Source: Patescibacteria group bacterium
GTDB lineage: Bacteria > Patescibacteriota > Minisyncoccia > Moranbacterales > JAKLHP01
Assembly: GCA_022710085.1 (NCBI GenBank)
Contig: JAKLHP010000008.1
Location: forward strand, 1 to 17,076
DNA: 17,076 bases
Reading direction: 5' to 3'
A program made the translations under genes and the position numbers. Shown in pieces: positions 7,498-14,922 of the stretch. The notes below the pieces were generated by a model. The model was not told where the DNA came from, did not search any database, and saw only the letters and a program-made list of their open reading frames with translations. How positions within the stretch are numbered: position 1 is the stretch's first letter; every line of letters begins with the position of its first letter.

Positions 7498-8592
7498 ATG
7501 GATAAAAACAAAAAAATTAGAAGCTGGATGGCTCCTATCCGATATTTCGGGTTGAAAAATCAAGCTTATGAATTTATTGAAAACCTGTCATACTTTCTTT
7601 CGGCAGGATTGTCAATTTCAGAGTCGCTCGTTTCGCTGGAAGATGAAATTAAATCCCGGAGAATGAGGAAGGTAATCAAAAGGATCAAGGGAGATGTGCA
7701 AAAAGGAATGCCTCTCTCGGAATCTTTTGAAACTCAGAAATTTTTTGAAGAAAGCATAATTGAAATCATAAGATCCGGTGAATTTTCCGGAAAGTTATCT
7801 AGCAATCTGAAACTGGTTATAACTCTTAATGATGAAGACAAAAAACTCAAATCCAAATTAAGCTCCTCCCTGCTTTATGGAACAATAATCATAGTTCTGA
7901 CCATGGTTGTTGGAGTGGGTACTGCCTGGGTTACGCTTCCTCAAATTGCGGAAGTTTACTCGAAATTAGGATCTAATCTTCCTTTTTTAACAAGAATGCT
8001 CATAAAATTCGGTCTTTTTATCCGACAATATGGTTATATCGTCGTCCCTTTTTTCCTGTCTATGCTTGCTATGATTTTTTATTTTTTGTTCAGCTTTCCA
8101 AAGACGAAATTTATCGGCCATCTTTTGCTTTTTCATCTCCCATTCGTGGGAAAAATAATCAAGGAGAGTGAAATAACCCGTTTCGGATATCTTCTTGGAA
8201 ATATTATGGAAGCGGGAATTCCCATAAATCGCGCACTGGGCATTATGCCCAGAATAACAACTTTTAACAATTATAAAAAATTGTACAGATATTTAACCGA
8301 GAAAGTGTCTGAAGGAATTTCTTTGTCAGAAAGTATAAAATCATATAAATATTACAGAAACCTTATTCCTTTCAGTGTTTTTCAAATGATTTCTTCAGCT
8401 GAAAAGTCAGGAAAACTTCCGGAAACTTTCTTAAGGGTCAGTGATTTGTATGGACTGAAGTTGGAAAATACTTCCAGGAATTTGCCAATAATCATTGAAC
8501 CGCTTCTTTTTCTCATAGTCGGTGTCGGAGTAACTATCTTTGTCCTTGCGACAGTATTTCCGATCTATAATCTGCCTAATGTCATTCAATGA
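7498..8592 (+). CDS. pilC: Type IV pilus inner-membrane platform protein PilC (GspF family)
   Basis: A 364-residue platform protein on which PilB and the pilins assemble. It has two GspF-type cytoplasmic helical repeats, about 20-120 and 222-325. Each contains the family pattern with a GxxxSESL-like start (GLSISESLVSL near 37; AGIPINRALGIM near 239) and a SGxFSGKL/AEKSGKLPE element (93-100 and 301-309). Membrane helices are predicted at about 126-150, 176-200 and 333-356. It is slightly shorter than the roughly 400 residues usual for the family, mostly at the N-terminus. Its TGA stop overlaps the next ATG as ATGA, indicating translational coupling to the first prepilin. Confidence 0.95.
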   Translation: MDKNKKIRSWMAPIRYFGLKNQAYEFIENLSYFLSAGLSISESLVSLEDEIKSRRMRKVIKRIKGDVQKGMPLSESFETQKFFEESIIEIIRSGEFSGKLSSNLKLVITLNDEDKKLKSKLSSSLLYGTIIIVLTMVVGVGTAWVTLPQIAEVYSKLGSNLPFLTRMLIKFGLFIRQYGYIVVPFFLSMLAMIFYFLFSFPKTKFIGHLLLFHLPFVGKIIKESEITRFGYLLGNIMEAGIPINRALGIMPRITTFNNYKKLYRYLTEKVSEGISLSESIKSYKYYRNLIPFSVFQMISSAEKSGKLPETFLRVSDLYGLKLENTSRNLPIIIEPLLFLIVGVGVTIFVLATVFPIYNLPNVIQ

Positions 8593-9041
8593 TAAAAAAA
8601 AATTTTTTGGAAAAACCAAGAGGCTTTTCAATGATTGAGATGCTGATAGTTCTGTCAATAATTTCAATTTTATCCGGAGTTCTGATATCTGGATATTTTT
8701 ATTATAAAAAATTAAATGATTTCGATCTTGCTGTGGCGCAGACAGCTAATTTAATCCGGAAAGCGAGACTCAATTCCGTGGCAGTTTCAGAAGACAGCCA
8801 ATGGAGCGTAAATATCCAGGCAAACCAAGTTACAGTTTTCAAAGGAACGGATTTTTCCGGACGCGACCAATCTCTCGATGAAATAATCAGGATCAGAGGA
8901 GTGTCGGATATTTCTGGATTATCACAAATCGAATTTTCAAAAGTTTTCGGCCTTCCGCAAGATTCAGGGATGGTAACATTGAGCAATGATTCAAGCAGTA
9001 GAATTATTCAAATAAATGAAAAAGGCATCATCAGCTACTAG
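8589..9041 (+). CDS. Type IV prepilin-like protein, GspH/FimT type
   Basis: A 150-residue minor pilin or pseudopilin. The short basic leader ends at Gly12 and the prepilin peptidase site is RG/FSMIEM, with the conserved Glu at mature position 5. The hydrophobic N-terminal helix (13-33) anchors it in the membrane and packs in the pilus core. The mature domain begins with a helix containing LIRKARLNSVA and continues into a beta-rich region ending IIQINEKGIISY, which fits the GspH/FimT group. It overlaps pilC by 4 nt and the next gene by 26 nt, so the set is translated as a coupled block. GspH is a family-level call and the exact role is unproven. Confidence 0.88.
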   Translation: MIKKNFLEKPRGFSMIEMLIVLSIISILSGVLISGYFYYKKLNDFDLAVAQTANLIRKARLNSVAVSEDSQWSVNIQANQVTVFKGTDFSGRDQSLDEIIRIRGVSDISGLSQIEFSKVFGLPQDSGMVTLSNDSSSRIIQINEKGIISY

Positions 9042-10413
9042 TCCGAAGGGTTTTTCCTTGATTGAAGCAATCATAGCGGTTGCTGTTTTTTCCATATTTG
9101 TTGTTTCTGTGGCTGGAGGATTGGTTTATTCATATAAATATATTTTTTCTTCCGGACTTGGAATTCGAGCGGCAAATCTGGCTGAAGAGGGATTGGAGGC
9201 GGCAAGAAATATCAGAGATAGTGATTTTTCAAAACTCGTGGATGGAACTTACGGACTTTCGACTAGCGGAAGTTTCTGGTCTTTTTCGGGGAGTCAGGAT
9301 TCCACGGATGTTTTTGACAGAAGCATAATAATTTCTTCTATTGATTCAAATACCAAGGAAATTATCAGTGAAATTACCTGGCCGGACAGAGGAGAAAACC
9401 GGATAATTTCCTTAAGTGAAAGACTGACCAATTGGCAGGCAATTACCAATCAGGAATGGGACAGTCCTTCCATAGGATCTTGCCTTAATCTTTCCGGTAA
9501 TAGTAATGGCATTAAGGTTCAAATAAGCGGAGATTATGCTTACATAATCAGAGCTAGTTCAATAGACAGCATGATTGTGGCTGATGTTTCTGACCTGGGA
9601 AACATTTCTGAGACAGGATCAGTCTCTCTTTTTTCTAATCCGTCCAATCTGGCCGTTTCTGGAGATTATGTCTATGTAGCTTCAACCTATAATACTCAGG
9701 AACTGCAGATAGTTAACGCCAACAACCCATCTTTCCCATATATTTCGGGAAGCTACAATCTTTCGACAAACACTGACGCCAAGGGAATTTATGTTTCCGG
9801 AAGCATTGCATATGTAACTCGCTCGTCATCCGGTAGCGATGAATTTTACACGTTGGATATTTCCAATCCTTACTGGATTTCAGTGCGCGATTCCCTTAAT
9901 CTTAACGGTTCAGGGAGCGATGTTGTTAAGCTGGGAAATTACGCTTATGTTGCTTCTGATGATAATAGTGCGGAACTAAAAGTAGTGAACGTTTCCAATT
10001 CTTCAAATATAAATCTCTCAGGATCATATAATCTTTCAGGGAATACTGACGGACTTTCGGTTGCCGGCTTTGACAACACGGTTCTCCTGGGAAGAAGCAA
10101 TGGACTTCTTTATATTTTTGACGTTTCCAATCCAAGCTCGCCTCAATTAAGAGGGCAATTTGATGCCGGTGGCAGTGTGAATGATATTGTAATCGTGAAT
10201 GGAGAGGATGGCGATTTTGCGCTTTTGGCAACAAGTGCGGGAAGCAAGGAATTTCAAGCAGTCAATATTTCAGATATTTCCAATCCATCTTTAAACGGGA
10301 GCGTGGATATGGACAGTGTTCTTTATGGAGTGGCTTATGATAGTGAAAAAAATATTGCAGTTACAACGGGAAGTTCCGATTCACAGGAGTTTTGCATAGT
10401 TTTACCACAATAA
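9016..10413 (+). CDS. Prepilin (GspI/PilV-like) fused to a seven-bladed LVIVD-type beta-propeller
   Basis: A 465-residue pilin, much longer than the 120-200 residues usual for a minor pilin. The leader ends at Gly12 (KG/FSLIEA) with Glu at mature position 5. Residues 13-145 look like a GspI/PilV pilin and contain NLAEEGLEAARNIRD. From about 154 to 463 there are repeated blades of about 40 residues, each with a GDYAYV-like strand, an ELQIVNV-like strand and a GSYNLS-like strand. Six whole blades start near 167, 209, 254, 300, 345 and 386. The seventh starts near 433 and appears completed by the N-terminal strand GSCLNLS (154-160). Cys156 and Cys460, the only cysteines, could bridge this closure. 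The propeller probably forms a globular tip or side domain for adhesion or binding; this is inference. It overlaps its upstream neighbour by 26 nt and is 1 nt from the next gene. Confidence 0.88.
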   Translation: MKKASSATSPKGFSLIEAIIAVAVFSIFVVSVAGGLVYSYKYIFSSGLGIRAANLAEEGLEAARNIRDSDFSKLVDGTYGLSTSGSFWSFSGSQDSTDVFDRSIIISSIDSNTKEIISEITWPDRGENRIISLSERLTNWQAITNQEWDSPSIGSCLNLSGNSNGIKVQISGDYAYIIRASSIDSMIVADVSDLGNISETGSVSLFSNPSNLAVSGDYVYVASTYNTQELQIVNANNPSFPYISGSYNLSTNTDAKGIYVSGSIAYVTRSSSGSDEFYTLDISNPYWISVRDSLNLNGSGSDVVKLGNYAYVASDDNSAELKVVNVSNSSNINLSGSYNLSGNTDGLSVAGFDNTVLLGRSNGLLYIFDVSNPSSPQLRGQFDAGGSVNDIVIVNGEDGDFALLATSAGSKEFQAVNISDISNPSLNGSVDMDSVLYGVAYDSEKNIAVTTGSSDSQEFCIVLPQ

Positions 10414-10414
10414 A

Positions 10415-10939
10415 ATGAAAAAATATTTTCTGAAAAATAAATATAAAGGAACAGGTTTCATTGAGCTTATTATTTATATGGCCGTTGCAATAATAATGCT
10501 TGCAGCCATATCTTCTTTTGTCATTTCAAACAAAAAGATGGAAGGGAGCAATAAGGCGATTGCCGAAGTGGAATTCCAGGGAGCGGATATTGTGAGTATT
10601 GTCACCCAGGCTGTCCGCAACTCTCAATCAATCAATTCTCCGGCCGCAGGAGTTAGCGGTTCAACCCTTTCCATTGTTACCGATACGGCCGAGAACAATC
10701 CCACAATATTTGATTTGTCTGATGGAAAAATAAGGATTAAAGAAGGAAACAGTTCTGCTATTGAACTTAATTCCGACCAGGTTGAAATTTCCAATTTAAA
10801 TTTTCAAAATTTAGCGGATACCGGTGCGCCAGGAAGCATTCGCATCAGTTTTGACATACATTATCTCAATCCGGGAAATAAACCCGAGCTTAATTATCAA
10901 AAAACCTATTATGGTTCAGCCAGTTTACGCCAACAATAA
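10415..10939 (+). CDS. Prepilin-like protein, PilW/GspJ type
   Basis: A 174-residue minor pilin candidate. Its leader is MKKYFLKNKYKG. Cleavage after Gly12 gives TGFIEL, which places Glu at mature position 5 as in normal pilins but with Thr instead of Phe at position 1. A second glycine two residues later could mislead automatic predictors. The hydrophobic helix spans about 17-37, followed by a helix with FQGADIVSIVTQAVRNSQSI, which resembles the GspJ/PilW group. The rest is beta-rich and contains no cysteine. It starts 1 nt after the propeller pilin and overlaps the next gene by 29 nt. The family assignment within minor pilins is moderate. Confidence 0.82.
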   Translation: MKKYFLKNKYKGTGFIELIIYMAVAIIMLAAISSFVISNKKMEGSNKAIAEVEFQGADIVSIVTQAVRNSQSINSPAAGVSGSTLSIVTDTAENNPTIFDLSDGKIRIKEGNSSAIELNSDQVEISNLNFQNLADTGAPGSIRISFDIHYLNPGNKPELNYQKTYYGSASLRQQ

Positions 10940-11330
10940 AAAACAAAAAGGATACGCCGTCCTTTATATTGTGATCCTGGTCGGATCGGCAGTTTTAGCC
11001 ATAGTGGTTTATTATTCTTGGCTGGCTTCTTTCTCGCTGCGGAATGAATTTCAAATGAGAAATTCAAAACAAGCTCGCTATTTGGCGGATACTTGCGGGG
11101 AAGTCGCACTTGAAATCATCAGAGAAAACGAAAGTTTTTCTGGTAGCGGAAATGTTTCCTCTATTTTTGGAGGAAGCTGTGAATATCAGGTCAATATAAT
11201 AGATTCCCAATACGGAGAAGTTAATGCTACTGGAAATTTTAAAGATACGGAGAGAAAAGTTAAAATATCAATTGATAAAAGCGGCTCAGCTTTAAAGGCG
11301 ACATCATGGAGGGATGTGGCAGATTTTTAA
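10911..11330 (+). CDS. PilX/GspK-like minor pilin lacking Glu5
   Basis: A 139-residue protein, taking the ATG at 10911. The frame is open further upstream to a GTG at 10824, but that start would place an extra 29 residues in front of the leader and lies deep in the preceding gene. The leader ends KQKG14, followed by YAVLYIVILV and a hydrophobic helix to about 42. The fifth mature residue is Tyr instead of Glu, a feature also known in GspK/PilX-like subunits that sit at the pilus tip. The downstream helix has SKQARYLADTCGEVALEII. Two cysteines (DTCGE and GGSCEY) could form a disulfide. It is the last gene of the pilus operon, and a candidate terminator lies at 11412-11438. Confidence 0.8.
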   Translation: MVQPVYANNKKQKGYAVLYIVILVGSAVLAIVVYYSWLASFSLRNEFQMRNSKQARYLADTCGEVALEIIRENESFSGSGNVSSIFGGSCEYQVNIIDSQYGEVNATGNFKDTERKVKISIDKSGSALKATSWRDVADF

Positions 11331-11411
11331 AATTATGTAAGTTAGAAAAACAATCACGATAATGTTTGTAATATTATATGTTTTTATTGATGCGATGTCA
11401 GAATATTTTTT

Positions 11412-11438
11412 CAGAAAAAATTCCCTTTCTGTTTTTTT
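11412..11438 (+). terminator. Probable terminator of the pilus operon
   Basis: CAGAAA (11412-11417) pairs with TTTCTG (11426-11431) around an 8-nt loop, followed by seven Ts (11432-11438). The stem is short and AT-rich, so strength is uncertain. The remainder of the 201-base gap from 11331 to 11531 holds only AT-rich sequence and the promoter below. Confidence 0.55.
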
Positions 11439-11461
11439 ATTAGTTTTTTTGTAAAAAGTAA

Positions 11462-11490
11462 TTGGTTCTGTCGATGGATTGTGTTATAAT
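11462..11490 (+). promoter_or_regulatory. Promoter of the Cache-HAMP/kinase pair
   Basis: TTGGTT (11462-11467), a 17-nt spacer, and TATAAT (11485-11490) within TGTGTTATAAT, an extended -10. The gene begins at 11532, so the leader would be about 35 nt. Confidence 0.7.
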
Positions 11491-11531
11491 ATTGAAGTGG
11501 ATTTTCAAAAATAGATAATTTTTCAAAGTAA

Positions 11532-12578
11532 ATGAACTTCAAAAAAAGCATTTTATTTAAATTCGGAATTTATTGCTTCATTCTTTTGGCTTTAGAGGGT
11601 GCTTTTGTGATATTTATTTATTTTGGATTTAAAGAATTACATTCTTTTGTGTTAGATAGGAACGAGGAACTTGAAGGAACTTCTCTTTCTGAATCAACTG
11701 CTTACTTAAAAGAACTTGGAATAGAGATAATCAAACAGAGATCTCTTGATACCGCAAAAGAAATTGATATCTATCTGGAATTTAATCCGGATAAAAAAAT
11801 AGAAGATTTGGTAAAGGATGAAAAATTCAAATCCCTAGCTGTTCAAAGGTTTGGAGTTGAAGGATATACTGCTGTTAATGATGAAAAAGGAATTAATTAT
11901 TTTCATCCTGATCCAAAAATTGAAGGAACTGATTTGCATCTGCTTGACGATCAGCTTTCTGGATTTTGGGAAATAATTGATAGGGGTTTAAATCAGGAAT
12001 CAAGCGGTTTTTATAAGTGGGAAGATGAAAACGGAAACATCAGAGAAAAGTATATGTTTATCAGCCCGGTCTCAAGAAAAACTGCTGACGGGAAAAGTCT
12101 CAATGTTGCATCTACCACATACATAGACGAGTTTTATGAACCGATTAATGAATTGAATAAAAAAATTACTTTGACCTCAGATCAATCAAGGATGGAATTA
12201 AAAGAATTTTTGAATACAATGAGGATACAAGTAACACTCCTTGCTGTAGCTAATTTAATTGCTATGTTCCTTATCGGTCTGATGATATATAAGAAATTGA
12301 TACTCCCAATAAGAACTCTTTCCAGGGCTTCTGAAGAAATATCTCGTGGAAACTTCGATGTAAAATCGGAAGTTATTTCATATGATGAAATCACAGATCT
12401 TTCCAGAAGATTTAATCAGATGGCGGTTGAATTCAAAAAATCCAAGGAAGATATCGAGAATAAGATTAAGGAACGCACTTCTCAGCTTGAAAGGCTCAAT
12501 AAATATATGGTTAACAGGGAACTAAAAATGATTGAATTAAAAAAGGAAATTGACAGGCTGAAAAAAACAAACAAATGA
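11532..12578 (+). CDS. Cache-HAMP membrane sensor protein without a kinase domain
   Basis: A 348-residue receptor-like protein. It has a membrane helix at about 11-33, an extracytoplasmic Cache/PDC-like domain (34-230, with GVEGYTAVNDEKG and SSGFYKWEDENGN segments), a second membrane helix at about 231-253, a HAMP domain (about 253-305, LPIRTLSRASEEISRGNFD), and a coiled coil to the end (ERTSQLERLNKYMVNRE). The chain stops after the coiled coil, with no HisKA, ATPase, GGDEF or methyl-accepting region. The end looks natural: its stop overlaps the ATG of the next gene (ATGA), and no broken kinase remnant follows. It probably signals through the cotranslated kinase at 12575, which has its own sensor domain. 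The ligand is unknown. Confidence 0.88.
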   Translation: MNFKKSILFKFGIYCFILLALEGAFVIFIYFGFKELHSFVLDRNEELEGTSLSESTAYLKELGIEIIKQRSLDTAKEIDIYLEFNPDKKIEDLVKDEKFKSLAVQRFGVEGYTAVNDEKGINYFHPDPKIEGTDLHLLDDQLSGFWEIIDRGLNQESSGFYKWEDENGNIREKYMFISPVSRKTADGKSLNVASTTYIDEFYEPINELNKKITLTSDQSRMELKEFLNTMRIQVTLLAVANLIAMFLIGLMIYKKLILPIRTLSRASEEISRGNFDVKSEVISYDEITDLSRRFNQMAVEFKKSKEDIENKIKERTSQLERLNKYMVNRELKMIELKKEIDRLKKTNK

Positions 12579-14800
12579 GTGAAATCGAGAAAAATGAATC
12601 AGAAATAAAAGTGTACAGGAAATTTTTTTTCCGAAAGGCAATTTTTTTATTGGGGATTTTGGTTATTGTTTCGAGTGGCATTGCTGGCAGCGTATATCTC
12701 GGAAAAAGCTCCGAAGAAAAAGAAAAAAAAGAACTGATTAAGGTTTCCCACTTATCTATTGCGGCTTTTGATTATCGTCAGATAGCAGCCTTTCATGAAA
12801 ATATCAATCCTGATAATCCTTATTATCATAGAATTAGAGAACAATTGGTTTCCGTTAATGGAGCACTGGAGAATTTTGACATAAAATGGATTTATTTAAT
12901 GAAAAAAGAAGGCAATAATTGGATTTTTTCCGTCGATCCCACGGATGAAAATGCTTCTGATTATACTCCTCCCGGAACTCCATATGATGATTATCCAAAA
13001 GAACTGGATCAGGTTTTAGACAAAAATGATTCGGTTATAGTCGGACCCTATTCAGATCAATGGGGGGAATTTATCTCAATTTTTGAACCGATCGAGGACT
13101 TAGAGAGCGGAGAGGTAGTGGGGGTATTGGGAATTGATATTGATGCTGGATTTTGGAGGGAAAACATTTTGAAATCACAGATTTTGCCAATAACCATATG
13201 TTTTTTTACCTTATTGCTCTGGATTTCATTTTTCTTTTATTTGGATAAAAGAGATAAACACAAAAAAGAAATCCAGTGGAAGGAACAAAGATTTAAATCT
13301 GTAGCGGAAGCAATGAAGGATATCGTTTATCGCGTAGATTTGTTTGATAAAATAACTTATATTTCCCCGTCTATTAAGGAATTTTTGGGATTTTCTCAGG
13401 ATGAAGTGCTGGGAAAAAGTATTATGGAGATTGTTCCTCTCGCAGAACGTTCAAAATTAATCGATGCATCAAAAAAACTTTCTTATGAAAAATATGTTAT
13501 CTCTCTTGAACTTATTCTGAATCGCAAAGATGGAAAATCAGTCAATGCCGATATTAATATCACTCCAATTTTTGAGGACAAAAAGTTAACAGGAAGCCAA
13601 GGAGTAGTCCGCGATATAACCCAAAGAAAGATAAATGAAGAAAAAATAAAAAAACAGACCGAAGAACTTAAAAAATCTCAATCCGCAATCCTTAATATCT
13701 TGGAAGACATCGAGGAAGAAAAAGAAGAAGCCCAGGAAGAAAGAGATCGCACCAATGCAATACTTTACAGTATTGGAGAAGGAGTTTTTGTGGTTGACGA
13801 AAAATTACGCATTATTATGACCAATAAAATTATTACCAGATTGTCGGGATATTCGAATGAGGAATTGATTGGACAGAAATATGATAATAAGCTGAAATTT
13901 TTCATTAACAACAAAGAAAAGGACGAATTTGTAAAAGAATCATTGAAAAATGGAAAAATTGAAGAAATATCCAATCAGTCGGTTTTTATCGGAAAAGATG
14001 AAAATACAATCCCTGTTTCCGGTAATGCGGCTCCCTTAAAAAACAAAAAGGGAGGAATTATAGGTTGCGTTGTTGTTTTTGGAGATATTACCAAGGAAAA
14101 AGAAATAGACAGGATGAAGTCGGAATTTATTTCTGTTGTATCCCATCAACTTAGAACGCCGCTGACTAATATCAGATGGTTTGCTGAGATGCTTCTTGAA
14201 GGAGAAGGAAAGAATATCACTAAGGAGCAGGAGGAGTTTATTAAAGAAATTTATGATAGCGGCAAAAAGATGATAAAGCTTGTGGGTGATCTTTTGGATG
14301 TTTCTAAAATTGAGGCAGGAAAGAATTTTATACTTGAAAAGAAAAGAACAGATATCGTTTCTCTTTTAAGGGAAGCTATTAGCGATCAAAAAATAATGGC
14401 CGAGGATAACGGAGTGAAAATTATTTTTCAAGAAAATCATCCAAAAGCATTGTTTTTGAATATTGATAGCGATAAGATTAAACAGGTTTTTCAAAATCTT
14501 CTAATCAACGCCATAGAATATTCACCCAAGGGAAAGAATGCGGTTCTGGGATTCGAAGACGGGGAAGAGGAAGTTATTTTTTCAGTAAAAGATTCAGGCT
14601 TCGGAATTCCGCTAAATCAGCAGAAAATGGTGTTTGAAAAGTTTTTCAGGGCCAGTAATGTCTTGATGACTGAAGACGCGGGAACTGGATTGGGACTTTA
14701 TATTTCCAAATCAATAATTGATGCTCATGGAGGTAGAATCTGGTTTGAATCGGAAGAAAATAAAGGAACTACTTTCTATTGCAGTTTTCCTAAAAAATAG
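12575..14800 (+). CDS. Membrane sensor histidine kinase with extracytoplasmic sensor and two PAS domains
   Basis: A 741-residue kinase. Membrane helices at about 21-43 and 203-223 flank a Cache/PDC-like sensor (44-202) with WIYLMKKEGNNWIFSVDP and VVGVLGIDID segments. PAS domains lie at about 240-350 and 391-508, separated by an acidic coiled coil. HisKA carries SHQLRTPL with His524. The ATPase domain shows NLLINAIEYS, DSGFGIP, FEKFFRA and GTGLGLYI. The transmitter is closely similar to that of the kinase at 70, so both may address overlapping regulators. No response regulator lies next to it; the receiver-only proteins at 3149 and 5447 are candidates. It starts within the stop of the Cache-HAMP gene. 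It ends with TAG at 14800, and I see no convincing terminator after it. Confidence 0.94.
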   Translation: MSEIEKNESEIKVYRKFFFRKAIFLLGILVIVSSGIAGSVYLGKSSEEKEKKELIKVSHLSIAAFDYRQIAAFHENINPDNPYYHRIREQLVSVNGALENFDIKWIYLMKKEGNNWIFSVDPTDENASDYTPPGTPYDDYPKELDQVLDKNDSVIVGPYSDQWGEFISIFEPIEDLESGEVVGVLGIDIDAGFWRENILKSQILPITICFFTLLLWISFFFYLDKRDKHKKEIQWKEQRFKSVAEAMKDIVYRVDLFDKITYISPSIKEFLGFSQDEVLGKSIMEIVPLAERSKLIDASKKLSYEKYVISLELILNRKDGKSVNADINITPIFEDKKLTGSQGVVRDITQRKINEEKIKKQTEELKKSQSAILNILEDIEEEKEEAQEERDRTNAILYSIGEGVFVVDEKLRIIMTNKIITRLSGYSNEELIGQKYDNKLKFFINNKEKDEFVKESLKNGKIEEISNQSVFIGKDENTIPVSGNAAPLKNKKGGIIGCVVVFGDITKEKEIDRMKSEFISVVSHQLRTPLTNIRWFAEMLLEGEGKNITKEQEEFIKEIYDSGKKMIKLVGDLLDVSKIEAGKNFILEKKRTDIVSLLREAISDQKIMAEDNGVKIIFQENHPKALFLNIDSDKIKQVFQNLLINAIEYSPKGKNAVLGFEDGEEEVIFSVKDSGFGIPLNQQKMVFEKFFRASNVLMTEDAGTGLGLYISKSIIDAHGGRIWFESEENKGTTFYCSFPKK

Positions 14801-14878
14801 CTCAAAATTTAGGCGAAAAATACAAAAATACTTCAATAAAAAACAAGGTTAGTAGATTTTTACTTCTCAGGAGAAAGA

Positions 14879-14907
14879 TTAATGAAGATATAAATAGGCG
14901 GTATAAT
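14879..14907 (+). promoter_or_regulatory. Candidate promoter of the phosphoesterase gene
   Basis: TATAAT at 14902-14907 with a weak -35 TTAATG at 14879-14884 (17-nt spacer). The ATG lies 15 nt downstream of the hexamer, so the leader would be under 10 nt and could not hold a normal ribosome binding site. Confidence 0.5.
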
Positions 14908-14922
14908 TGTTATAGTTTGTAG

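Noticed and set aside
10824..10910. Upstream GTG extension of the last minor pilin
   Set aside because: It would put 29 unrelated residues before a typical basic prepilin leader and overlap the previous gene by more than 100 nt. The ATG at 10911 gives a normal leader.
14866..14880. Small inverted repeat TTCT-CAGG-AGAA as a terminator after the second kinase
   Set aside because: The stem is only 4 bp and no T-run follows.
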